From the NCBI GenBank assembly GCA_030688615.1, contig JAUYIZ010000050.1, forward strand, positions 1 to 35,666: a DNA stretch of 35,666 nt. Reading direction: 5' to 3'. Below are positions 1-8,815 of the stretch, piece by piece. This DNA comes from Desulfobacterales bacterium (GTDB lineage: Bacteria > Desulfobacterota > Desulfobacteria > Desulfobacterales > JAUYIZ01). A program made the position numbers and the translations under genes. Within the stretch, counting starts at the first letter, position 1; the number at the start of each line of letters is the position of its first letter. The notes below the pieces were generated by a model. It was given only the letters and a program-made list of their open reading frames with translations. It was not told the DNA's origin and searched no databases.

Positions 1-2
1 TT

Positions 3-386
3 GAGCAAGCCGAAGCTAATAATGTAGATGCCCTATATAACTTAGCTGATATGTATAGATATGGACTAGTTGTAGAAAAAGATTTGGGAAAAGCGTTGCG
101 TCCCAAAGAGGTTGCCGACTACCTGGGTGTTGACGATAAAACCATTATCAAATACTATAAGGAATTAGGTGGAATGCGCTTGGGTAGCCGATACATTTTT
201 TTTGAAAGGAGAATTATCGATGCCATACAAAAAAGGACAACAGTGGATAGCCCAGGTGCGGAAGGATGGACAACGGCTGAACAAAGTGTTCCAGACCAAG
301 AAGGAGGCAAAGGACTGGGAAGCCGAAATGAAGCGAAAGCCAGTAAACGAGTGGAGCGAGAAGACCGACATGACATGCTTGATTGA
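3..386 (+). CDS. Partial ORF open from the left window edge: Sel1-like repeat segment followed by an excisionase-like HTH domain
   Basis: Frame 3 is open from base 3: EQAEANNVDALYNLADMYRYGLVVEKDLGKAL (Sel1-repeat pattern), then RPKEVADYLGVDDKTIIKYYKELGGMRLGSRYIFFERRIIDAI (MerR/excisionase-type HTH). The 3' part overlaps the integrase in another frame. Confidence 0.55.
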   Translation, partial: EQAEANNVDALYNLADMYRYGLVVEKDLGKALRPKEVADYLGVDDKTIIKYYKELGGMRLGSRYIFFERRIIDAIQKRTTVDSPGAEGWTTAEQSVPDQEGGKGLGSRNEAKASKRVEREDRHDMLD

Positions 387-1317
387 CTGGGCGGAAGCAT
401 ACATGGATACTGTAAAGGTGCGGTTTTCAGACGAAACTTACACAGAAAAACGGACGATGTTCAAACACTTTTTCAAGGTAATCGACCCTGAAACACCAGT
501 AAGCAAACTGACGCCTGCCATGGTAATGGATCATATCGTTAAGCAAAGCCAGGAGCGGGGTGGAAACTGCGCCAACAAAGACCGTAAGAACCTTGTGGCT
601 GGATGGAACTGGGGTATGAAGTATCTTACCCCAGTATTGCCCGCTCCAAATCCGTGTCTTGTGGAAAAAATGCCAGAGAAACGGTATCCGAGATATGTGC
701 CGTCAGAGCAGGATTTCTGGAAGGTTTATAAAGTTGCCGAAGGTCAGGACAAGTTGATGTTGTCAGCGTTTCTTCATCTTGGCGCTCGGCGGGGTGAAAT
801 CTTCCGCATGAAATGGGATGATGTGGATTTCCCCAGTAGCAGGGTAAGGTTATGGACGAAAAAGAGGACGGACGGAACCCTTGAATTCGATTGGCTTCCT
901 ATAACCCAGGAGTTGAGGAAGATGCTTTTAGGGTGGTGGGAGAGCCGACCTGTTAAAGAAAGCCCGTTCGTGTTCGTTTGCCTTAATGAGGGAAACTTTT
1001 GTCAACCGCACTACGGTAAGCCATTTACCTCCCGCCAACACTTTATGGAAAAACTGTGCGAAAAGGCGGGGGTCAAACCGTTCGGCTTCCACGGTATCCG
1101 TCATCTGACCGCGTCAACCCTTTACAAACTGGGCTACGAAGTGGCGGTTATTCAGATCGTATTGCGTCATCAAAGCCCCAGCACAACGGAGAGGTATTTA
1201 CGGCGCATTGGTCTGGAGCGTGTTCGGGATGCTTTGGAGAACATTGCCGAGGCGGAGGAAGCCGAAGTTATTGCCATCAGCGAAATGGCTAAAAAGAGAA
1301 ACGGAAATGTCATCTAA
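220..1317 (+). CDS. Tyrosine-type site-specific recombinase/integrase
   Basis: Catalytic patterns HLGARRGEIFRMKWDDV, GFHGIRHLTASTLYKLG and LRHQSPSTTERYLR (R..HxxR..H..Y). ATG at 220 is preceded by AAAGGAG. Confidence 0.93.
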   Translation: MPYKKGQQWIAQVRKDGQRLNKVFQTKKEAKDWEAEMKRKPVNEWSEKTDMTCLIDWAEAYMDTVKVRFSDETYTEKRTMFKHFFKVIDPETPVSKLTPAMVMDHIVKQSQERGGNCANKDRKNLVAGWNWGMKYLTPVLPAPNPCLVEKMPEKRYPRYVPSEQDFWKVYKVAEGQDKLMLSAFLHLGARRGEIFRMKWDDVDFPSSRVRLWTKKRTDGTLEFDWLPITQELRKMLLGWWESRPVKESPFVFVCLNEGNFCQPHYGKPFTSRQHFMEKLCEKAGVKPFGFHGIRHLTASTLYKLGYEVAVIQIVLRHQSPSTTERYLRRIGLERVRDALENIAEAEEAEVIAISEMAKKRNGNVI

Positions 1318-1328
1318 AAAGAAAAAGC

Positions 1329-1361
1329 CGTCTGGGGAGCCGTCAACTCCCCAAGCGGCAA
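1329..1361 (+). terminator. Probable hairpin terminator after the integrase
   Basis: Stem-loop gccgtctggggag / ctccccaagcggc just after the integrase stop. Confidence 0.5.
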
Positions 1362-1391
1362 ATACTGAAAACCATAACATATTAATTTTAA

Positions 1392-1467
1392 TGGTGATCC
1401 CACCGGGACTCGAACCCGGGTTACCGGCGTGAGAGGCCGGCGTCCTAGACCACTAGACGATGGGACC
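1392..1467 (-). tRNA. tRNA-Glu (anticodon CUC), CCA encoded
   Basis: Reverse complement GGTCCCATCGTCTAGTGGTCTAGGACGCCGGCCTCTCACGCCGGTAACCCGGGTTCGAGTCCCGGTGGGATCACCA folds as a cloverleaf with anticodon loop CTCTCAC. Confidence 0.93.
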
Positions 1468-1557
1468 GGTGGGTCAAAAAAGCAGAACTGGACGATATAA
1501 AAAGACGGGGGAAATGTCAAACCTTATTTTTCCGGCTACCCGGCCCGGAACGCAGGG

Positions 1558-1869
1558 TCAAACCGATGGCGGGGGATTGGCTTCGGGGCCGGACCTCCCG
1601 GGCTCCCTTTTCTTTCCTTTTCTGAATCCGAATACCAGATAAATCAACCACCCGATAAAGGGGATAAAGGCAATGATCCCCCAGAGTGCCTTGATGCCCA
1701 AGGAACCGAAATCCTTGCGTGCGACATCGAGGATGGCCAGACTGGTCAATACATAAAAGACCATTCCGATGACGATCCATCTTATAACCAGCGCCGTATC
1801 CAAATCTGTCCTGCCAAAAGATCGGTTGTCTTTGATTGAGAAGATACCTTGATTGACCCTAAATGGCAT
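1558..1869 (-). CDS. Small PLDc_N-domain membrane protein
   Basis: Two hydrophobic helices and GIKALWGIIAFIPFIGWLIYLVFGFRKGKK, typical of PLD-nuclease N-terminal membrane proteins. Confidence 0.65.
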   Translation of the reverse strand: MPFRVNQGIFSIKDNRSFGRTDLDTALVIRWIVIGMVFYVLTSLAILDVARKDFGSLGIKALWGIIAFIPFIGWLIYLVFGFRKGKKREPGRSGPEANPPPSV

Positions 1870-1915
1870 GATATGAATAATAAAGTCAAGCAGTGTGAGA
1901 GGAAGATGGGAGAAT

Positions 1916-3286
1916 ATGGCAGGAAAAATTTCAAAAACAACTTTCAGCTGCCAGGCCTGCGGTTACCAAACGCCCAAATGGATGGGCAAATGCCCGGACT
2001 GCGGCCAGTGGGAAACCTTGGTGGAAGAGGTTCAAACGGGCAGGGCCCCATTTGGTCAGGTCAGCGGTTTTTCTTCCGACAAGCAGGAACCGGTGCCCAT
2101 TGATTCCGTTCAATTCGAAAATGAAGGGCGCATGGAAACCGGCATCCGGGAATTTGACCGGGTCCTGGGGGGAGGACTGGTTCCCGGGTCCATGGTCCTG
2201 ATCGGGGGAGATCCGGGAATCGGCAAATCGACCCTCATGCTGCAGGCCCTTTACGGGCTCGCGAAAAACCAAACCACGGTCCTGTATGTGTCCGGCGAAG
2301 AATCTGTAAGGCAAATTGCCATGCGAAGCCGGCGCCTTAATGCCATGTCGCCGAATTTATGGGCCGTTTCTGAAATAGATCTTGACATCATCCTCTCCCT
2401 GGTGCAATCCAAAAAGCCGGATGTTCTGGTCATCGATTCGATCCAGACCGTTTACAGCGGCGATTTGACGTCCACGCCCGGCAGCGTGAGCCAGGTCAGG
2501 GAATCGACGCTGAAGTTGATGCTGATGGCCAAAAAAACGGGCATCCCGACCCTGCTCGTCGGCCATGTCACCAAGGACGGCGCCATAGCCGGCCCGCGGC
2601 TCTTAGAGCATATGGTGGACACGGTCCTTTATTTTGAAGGCGACCGGAATCATATTTTCAGGATTCTCCGGGCCGTAAAAAACAGATTCGGCTCCACCAA
2701 TGAAATCGGTGTGTTTGAAATGGGAGAAAAAGGGCTGGAGGAAATCGCCAACCCTTCGGCGTTATTCTTATCCGAACGTCCGGCCAATGCGCCGGGCTCG
2801 GTCGTCACCGCCTCCATGGAAGGGACCCGGCCCATTCTGGTCGAGCTTCAGGCTCTGGCCGGCACGGAAAGCCTCGGGACTCCCCGCAGAACCATTCTGG
2901 GCCTTGACTACAACCGGGTGTCGCTGCTGGTGGCGGTTATGGAAAAAAAACTGGGTATGCAAATGATGCGTCACGATATTTTCATGAATGTTGCCGGGGG
3001 GGCAAAAGTGGATGAACCGGCAGTGGACCTGGGAATCGTTTCGGCCATCGCCTCAAGTTTTTTAGACCGCGCCGTTCCGGACGGCACCGTCGTCATGGGT
3101 GAAGTAGGGCTGACCGGAGAGGTCCGGGCCATCAGCCATATTGACACCCGCATGACAGAGACGATAAAAATGGGTTTTACGAAATGTTTTGTCCCCGAAA
3201 CCAACTTAAAACGCATGCCGCGCAATAACGATATCGAAGTTATCGGAATTTCAACCGTGTCCGATGCCATGGAACTGCTTTTTTAA
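1916..3286 (+). CDS. radA: DNA repair protein RadA/Sms
   Basis: N-terminal zinc finger CQACGYQTPKWMGKCPDC, Walker A GGDPGIGKSTL, KNRFGSTNEIGVFEM and a Lon-like C-terminal domain. Confidence 0.97.
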   Translation: MAGKISKTTFSCQACGYQTPKWMGKCPDCGQWETLVEEVQTGRAPFGQVSGFSSDKQEPVPIDSVQFENEGRMETGIREFDRVLGGGLVPGSMVLIGGDPGIGKSTLMLQALYGLAKNQTTVLYVSGEESVRQIAMRSRRLNAMSPNLWAVSEIDLDIILSLVQSKKPDVLVIDSIQTVYSGDLTSTPGSVSQVRESTLKLMLMAKKTGIPTLLVGHVTKDGAIAGPRLLEHMVDTVLYFEGDRNHIFRILRAVKNRFGSTNEIGVFEMGEKGLEEIANPSALFLSERPANAPGSVVTASMEGTRPILVELQALAGTESLGTPRRTILGLDYNRVSLLVAVMEKKLGMQMMRHDIFMNVAGGAKVDEPAVDLGIVSAIASSFLDRAVPDGTVVMGEVGLTGEVRAISHIDTRMTETIKMGFTKCFVPETNLKRMPRNNDIEVIGISTVSDAMELLF

Positions 3287-3290
3287 GTGC

Positions 3291-3893
3291 ATGAAACGGC
3301 CCACACAAAAGCCCGCCAAATGGGCTGACCATTATACGCGCAAAGCGCAAAAAGAACATTATCCGGCCAGGTCCGTTTACAAGCTCAAAGAGATACAGCA
3401 TCGACACGCCCTCATTCAAAAGGGTCACAAAGTGCTTGACCTCGGTTGTGCGCCGGGTTCCTGGACCCTTTATGCCGCAGAGCTTACCGGCCCTTCAGGA
3501 CAGGTTGTCGGCGTCGATCTGAAACCCCTATCCATCCCCGTGCCGTCCCATGTTCAAATTATTACCGGTGACATCCTGTCTCTTGATAAAATACTTCTGG
3601 AATCGATCGGAAAGGAGTATAATGCCGTCCTCAGCGACATGGCGCCGGACACAACCGGAAACAGGATAGTGGATTCCACGAGGTCTTTTCATCTTTGCCA
3701 GGCCGCCCTGTCCATTGCACAAAATTTTCTGCTTCCGGGCGGAGGGTTTATTTGCAAGATTTTCCAAGGGGACGGCTTTAAAAGTTTTTGTGAAGATGTG
3801 GCCTCGGTTTATCACAACTATAAAATATTTAAGCCACAAAGCAGCCGCAAGGCCAGCAGTGAAATTTATATAATTGGAAAAGGAAAGAAATAG
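3291..3893 (+). CDS. rlmE: 23S rRNA 2'-O-methyltransferase, RlmE/FtsJ family
   Basis: DHYTRKAQKEHYPARSVYKLKEIQ, VLDLGCAPGSWTLYA and AVLSDMAPDTTGNRIVD. Confidence 0.95.
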   Translation: MKRPTQKPAKWADHYTRKAQKEHYPARSVYKLKEIQHRHALIQKGHKVLDLGCAPGSWTLYAAELTGPSGQVVGVDLKPLSIPVPSHVQIITGDILSLDKILLESIGKEYNAVLSDMAPDTTGNRIVDSTRSFHLCQAALSIAQNFLLPGGGFICKIFQGDGFKSFCEDVASVYHNYKIFKPQSSRKASSEIYIIGKGKK

Positions 3894-3902
3894 GAGGAAC
3901 TT

Positions 3903-4649
3903 ATGTCAGGGCATAGCAAATGGTCTAGCATAAAACATAAAAAAGGTGCCGCGGATGCCAAACGCGGCAGGATATTTACCAGGCTCATCAAAGAAATTAC
4001 CATGGCCGCCCGCCTGGGAGGCGGCGATCCGGCCGCAAACCCAAGGCTGCGAACCGCCATCCAGGCGGCTAAAAGCGAAAACATGCCCAAAGATAATATT
4101 GAACGGGCAATTAAAAAGGGCACCGGCGAACTTGCGGGCGTCAGTTACGAAGAGTCGATGTATGAAGGTTACGGCCCGGGTGGAGCTGCCGTGCTCATCG
4201 AATCGTTAACGGACAACAAAAACAGGGCTGTGGCGGATATCCGCCACATTTTCAACAAACTCGGCGGCAACCTGGGTGAAAACGGCTGCGTTTCGTGGAT
4301 GTTCAGCAACAAAGGGTATATTGCCGTGGACAAAGACGCAGCCGATGAGGAGACCCTGATGGAAATCGGCCTGGAAGCCGGGGCCGAAGATATTCAGGCC
4401 GATGGCTCAATATTTGAAATCGTCACGGCCGTACAGGATTTTGAGACGGTAAAAAAAGCCATGGAAAAGGCATCCATTCCTTATACGGTCGCAGAGACCA
4501 CCATGCTTCCCAAAACCACCATCAACCTGATCGGCAAGGAAGCCGAGCAGATGATGACCTTAATGGAATACCTTGAAGACTGCGAAGATGTGCAAAAAGT
4601 TTACACCAATGCCGACATTGACGATACGGTGATCGACAAAATGGCCTGA
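3903..4649 (+). CDS. YebC/PmpR family protein
   Basis: [32 protein letters not shown]; full-length with RBS aggagg. Confidence 0.97.
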   Translation: MSGHSKWSSIKHKKGAADAKRGRIFTRLIKEITMAARLGGGDPAANPRLRTAIQAAKSENMPKDNIERAIKKGTGELAGVSYEESMYEGYGPGGAAVLIESLTDNKNRAVADIRHIFNKLGGNLGENGCVSWMFSNKGYIAVDKDAADEETLMEIGLEAGAEDIQADGSIFEIVTAVQDFETVKKAMEKASIPYTVAETTMLPKTTINLIGKEAEQMMTLMEYLEDCEDVQKVYTNADIDDTVIDKMA

Positions 4650-4668
4650 CCGGAGATGCTCCGGCAGC

Positions 4669-5361
4669 TTATGGGTCCAACTTGAGAATATCCGTATTTT
4701 CGGGGGGGGTAAAGGTGAAAAAGGAATCTTCCATTTTCGCATTGTACTGAAAGTCACTGAGCATGATGCGGGTTTCATCTCCGTATGTATTGTAGGTGTT
4801 GATTTGAATGATATCACTGGTGGCTTTGGATATGGACAGCTGTAAATAGGAAAAATCCATGGTTTTGTTTAACGGAAAAAGTTTTAAAATATAGGAGGTT
4901 TCTTTCTCTGCGGTTAACAGTATATTGAAATTTTTTCGAATTTGTTTGATATCCGAAAGAAACCCCGCCCCCTTGCCGTCTTTAAAAAATGAAGGCGCAT
5001 TTCCGATCATCACCTGCCGGTCTTCCGGCTTGAAAATCCACAGCGTTTTGCCATCCGTGATGATGATCTGTCTTTCCGGGGATTCATATTCCCACCGGAG
5101 TCTGTCCGGCCGTTTGACATATACTTTTCCCGCAGCCGAATCGGTAATCTCCATGGCTTTTAAGGTGGACTCCTGAAAGAAGGCTGCCGAGAAACTTGAA
5201 GCCGAGTATCTTGTTTCGATTTTTTCAATAATTTCTTTGAGCAACGCGGCAGGGACATTGGATTGCAGGCTTTCTGCCACCAGCCCTTGCTCACCAAAAA
5301 CCGCTGAAACCGATAAAATCAAGATCAGGCAGCCGATCAATATAACAGATTTAAATTTCAA
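4669..5361 (-). CDS. lolA: Outer-membrane lipoprotein carrier protein LolA
   Basis: Signal peptide, KVYVKRPDRLRWEYESPERQIIITDGKTLWIFKPEDRQV and a C-terminal FTPPENTDILKL. Confidence 0.9.
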   Translation of the reverse strand: MKFKSVILIGCLILILSVSAVFGEQGLVAESLQSNVPAALLKEIIEKIETRYSASSFSAAFFQESTLKAMEITDSAAGKVYVKRPDRLRWEYESPERQIIITDGKTLWIFKPEDRQVMIGNAPSFFKDGKGAGFLSDIKQIRKNFNILLTAEKETSYILKLFPLNKTMDFSYLQLSISKATSDIIQINTYNTYGDETRIMLSDFQYNAKMEDSFFTFTPPENTDILKLDP

Positions 5362-6731
5362 ATTTTCATTTCTCCGTATGATTTTAGTTTTTTATGCAGC
5401 GTTTTTCTGGTGATTCCCAGTTTGCGCGCGGTCTCGCTCTTGTTGCCGCCGGCAAATTTGAGCGTTTTTAAAATGATAATTTTTTCAACTTCATCCAGCG
5501 GCATATCCGCACCGCTTATCTCCAGAGCCGCAAAAGGTTCATCCGCTCCATCCACCGGGTGTTGCGTAATCAGCAAATCTGCTATATCCAGGTATTCCGA
5601 CCGGGACAGCACCACCCCCCTTTCGATGGCATTCATGAGTTCCCGAACATTTCCCGGCCAATCGTACCGGATCAGATAGTCCATTGCCCGGGGTGTCAGT
5701 CCTTTAATTTGTTTGCTGTTTTGTTCTGAAAACATTGTGACGAACCTCTGGGTCAGCAAAGGGATATCCTCCCGCCTCATCCGCAAGGGCGCAAGGTCCA
5801 GGCGGACGACATTCAAGCGGTAGTACAGATCCTCACGAAATGTCCTGTCCTGCAACATGGCTTCAAGGTCCCTGTTGGTCGCCACGATGAGCCGGACATC
5901 CACCTTAATGACATCCTCCCCGCCGACGCGGCTGATTTCTCTTTCCTGCAGAACGCGCAAGAGCTTTACCTGCATGGTCAGTGGCATTTCGCTGACCTCG
6001 TCTAAAAAAAGGCTTCCATGCTGGGCCTGCAAAAAGCGTCCCTCCTTGCGCCGGTCGGCACCGGTGAAAGCGCCCTTTTCATGACCAAAAAGTTCAGACT
6101 CCAGCAGTGTCTCGGTGATGGCGGCACAATTTATTTTAACAAAGGGGCCGTTTTTCCTCGAGCTGTTGAAGTGAATGGCCCCGGCTATCAACTCCTTGCC
6201 GGTTCCCGATTCTCCCGTGATGAGCACGGTTGCTTCCGATGGCGCCACCTGGGCCACGGTTTCCAATAGCCTCATCATGACCGGACTGCGGCCGATGATT
6301 TTCCGCTGGTCAAAATGCTCGCCTATATTTTCCTTCAGAAGCCGGTTTTCCTCTTTCAGCCGGACATGTTCCATCGCCCGTTCGATGGTCAGCCGGGCCC
6401 TGTCAAAATCAAGGGGTTTGGTCAAATAATCATACGCCCCTTTTTTCAGGGCTTCTATGGCGGTCGCAACAGACGAATAGGCCGTCATGATAATTACCGG
6501 AATGGCCGGATTGAAGGATTTAATTTGTTCGAGCGCTTCAAGCCCGGAGACCTTTAACATGCGCACATCCATCAAAACCAGGTCATACGGCCCCTGCTTT
6601 ACCTTCTCAACGGCCACAGACCCGTCATCTGCTTCGGTCACGTCATAGCCCCATCCACCCATGAGAGTTTTCAGCATCGTGCGATGGGAATGATCATCAT
6701 CCACCACCAGAACGGTGTTTTTTTCTTTCAT
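5358..6731 (-). CDS. Sigma-54-dependent response regulator (NtrC family)
   Basis: REC domain, AAA+ GESGTGKELIAGAIH and GAFTGA, C-terminal Fis-type HTH. Confidence 0.95.
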   Translation of the reverse strand: MKEKNTVLVVDDDHSHRTMLKTLMGGWGYDVTEADDGSVAVEKVKQGPYDLVLMDVRMLKVSGLEALEQIKSFNPAIPVIIMTAYSSVATAIEALKKGAYDYLTKPLDFDRARLTIERAMEHVRLKEENRLLKENIGEHFDQRKIIGRSPVMMRLLETVAQVAPSEATVLITGESGTGKELIAGAIHFNSSRKNGPFVKINCAAITETLLESELFGHEKGAFTGADRRKEGRFLQAQHGSLFLDEVSEMPLTMQVKLLRVLQEREISRVGGEDVIKVDVRLIVATNRDLEAMLQDRTFREDLYYRLNVVRLDLAPLRMRREDIPLLTQRFVTMFSEQNSKQIKGLTPRAMDYLIRYDWPGNVRELMNAIERGVVLSRSEYLDIADLLITQHPVDGADEPFAALEISGADMPLDEVEKIIILKTLKFAGGNKSETARKLGITRKTLHKKLKSYGEMKI

Positions 6732-8500
6732 ATTTCCTCGCGCTGTCCGGAACAGGGCAATGCCACGGTGATCGTGGCGCCCTGGCCGGACTTGCTGTCC
6801 ACTTTGATCATGCCGCCGTGGGCCTCCACGATGTTGTGCGCAATGGCCAGGCCCAGCCCCGTGCCGGATGCCTTGGTGGTAAAATATGGATCAAAGATAT
6901 GGGCCAGGTCTTTTTCCGCAATTCCGGCGCCGGTGTCTGAAATCCGGATTTCCAGGTGATGCGTCCCGGAGTTTAGTACAAGCTCGACCTCCAGGATTCC
7001 TTCCTTTTCCATGGCTTCGATGGCATTAATATAAAGATTTAACAATACCTGTTTGATTTTATCCGGATCGACAACTACCGGATCTATCCCGGATGAAAGC
7101 CTAGTTTGTACCGCCACACCGGCTTCGGCAGCCCGCCTTTCAATGAGCTTAAGGGAATCTTCGATAAGCGCGGCCATGGATACCGGTTTTTTCGCAACAA
7201 CTACCGGTTTGGCAAACTCCAGCAGCTGCCCCACCACTTTGTTTAACCGGTCGACTTCCTGAATCATAATTTTTGCAATATGCAAATCTTCCGGAATCCG
7301 ATGATACCTTTCCTTGAAATATGTCGCAAACCCTTTTATCGAGCTTAAAGGATTTCGGATTTCATGGGCGACTCCGGCGGCCAGTTTCCCCACCGTTGCC
7401 AGGCGTTGACTGCGGGCGATTTCCTTTTTTAATATTTTCACCTCGCTCAGATCCTTAAAAATCAGCACATAGCCCAAAAACTTATGGTTTTCATCCTCAA
7501 GCAGGGTTGCGCTGACTTCCAGGGGTATCATCACGCCGTCTTTCCCCGGGCATTCGACCTCTCTTTCCAGAATATCCGGCTGAAGCTCCAGGGCATCGAT
7601 CTGCTTGCACAGTTCATCCGGGATCGTTGACCTAATATCCCTGCCCATGGCTTCATGGACGGAAAGCCCGAGAACCGAGCCGGCGACCTGGTTGAAAGAA
7701 ACTATATTCTTGCCGGTGTCAATGGCAATGAGGCCGATGGGCATATGCTCCACCAGGTTATCGGAGAAGGCCTTGATCCTGGACAGGGAGGCTTTGGTTG
7801 CGCGATAGCTCTGGGCGAAAAAAAGCAGAATCACTCCGGCAAACCCCACGAGCAAGAGGATCAGCCCCATGATCACCGTATGCTTCGCGTCTGATTTTCT
7901 ATCCGCTTCAATTGAGTTCATATCCAGACCGACAAAAATAATCAGATCGCTGGATAAAACATCGTTTCGGTCCTCCATTTGCAGTTCAAACCACCTGTGG
8001 AGCATCATGCGGCCCCGCCCCATCCCCATGGGCTCCCTGGCAGGGGAAAATTTTCGAAAAACCTCAAAAATTTTATCCCCGTTGGTCTCGGTCAGCAGGC
8101 GCCAGTTGACTTCACGCGATTCGGCTATGGTTTTAAAATCCAGTCCCGTCCCGTGCAGCTGTGATATCTGCAGGGGGTCATTATGCGCTAGAATCTTGCC
8201 TGTAGTATCGGTTACAAGCAGATAGACGATATCCGGTTGCTGGGCTGTTTCGGTCAGAAGCCTTTGCAGACGAAATCCCCTGCTGTGCATCTCCATCATT
8301 CCCGTGCGCGTGCCGGCCTCAAAAGATCTGATCAGAGCGGCGCCTTTCTCTATCAGCAGACGGGTGCCCTGCTGCTCCTGCCGTTTGATATTTTCCGCCG
8401 TTATAAAAATAAATATTGGCAGTAAAATGGCTACGGCACCTATAAATACCCACGGTGGGATGCCGATCCAGAACCTGCTGTCTTTTATCTTGTCTAACAT
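6728..8500 (-). CDS. Membrane sensor histidine kinase with PAS domain, partner of the adjacent regulator
   Basis: Two TM segments, a Met/Arg-rich sensor segment (REPMGMGRGRMMLHRW), H-box VAHEIRNPLSSIKGF and G-box GTGLGLAIAHNIVEAHGG. Overlaps the regulator start. Confidence 0.93.
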   Translation of the reverse strand: MLDKIKDSRFWIGIPPWVFIGAVAILLPIFIFITAENIKRQEQQGTRLLIEKGAALIRSFEAGTRTGMMEMHSRGFRLQRLLTETAQQPDIVYLLVTDTTGKILAHNDPLQISQLHGTGLDFKTIAESREVNWRLLTETNGDKIFEVFRKFSPAREPMGMGRGRMMLHRWFELQMEDRNDVLSSDLIIFVGLDMNSIEADRKSDAKHTVIMGLILLLVGFAGVILLFFAQSYRATKASLSRIKAFSDNLVEHMPIGLIAIDTGKNIVSFNQVAGSVLGLSVHEAMGRDIRSTIPDELCKQIDALELQPDILEREVECPGKDGVMIPLEVSATLLEDENHKFLGYVLIFKDLSEVKILKKEIARSQRLATVGKLAAGVAHEIRNPLSSIKGFATYFKERYHRIPEDLHIAKIMIQEVDRLNKVVGQLLEFAKPVVVAKKPVSMAALIEDSLKLIERRAAEAGVAVQTRLSSGIDPVVVDPDKIKQVLLNLYINAIEAMEKEGILEVELVLNSGTHHLEIRISDTGAGIAEKDLAHIFDPYFTTKASGTGLGLAIAHNIVEAHGGMIKVDSKSGQGATITVALPCSGQREEI

Positions 8501-8549
8501 AGGCTGTTAAGTATCCACCATAAGCAATGTGGTTTCAAGAACTATCTAT

Positions 8550-8688
8550 TTTCCATCCATAAATGGCCCTTTTCCGCAATCTCGACGTCAACCTTCGGAA
8601 TCGCTTGTGCGACGTACCTTCGTACGTCTCCGCGCAATTCCTTGATTTCCTTGACCTTGCGAAAAATTGCTCATTTATGAATTGGAAA
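8550..8688. repeat. 139-bp imperfect palindromic intergenic element
   Basis: TTTCCA-TCCATAAATG...TTTTCCGCAA pairs with TTGCGAAAAA...CATTTATGAATTGGAAA. The central hairpin GACGTAC-CTTC-GTACGTC (8611-8628) sits at the exact midpoint. Confidence 0.75.
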
Positions 8689-8752
8689 CACCGTCGTGCC
8701 CCAATAAGATTGGTGGATGGGCACTATCTAAGCCCAGGGCGCGGTCGGAAAC

Positions 8753-8787
8753 AAAAATCCCGCGAAGGCGATCCTCGCGGGATTTTT
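8753..8787 (-). terminator. Rho-independent terminator of the grpE-dnaK operon
   Basis: Perfect 13-bp stem AAAAATCCCGCGA / TCGCGGGATTTTT with 9-nt loop, just downstream of dnaK. Confidence 0.85.
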
Positions 8788-8815
8788 ATTAATCATCAAA
8801 AAGTGTTAGAACTTT

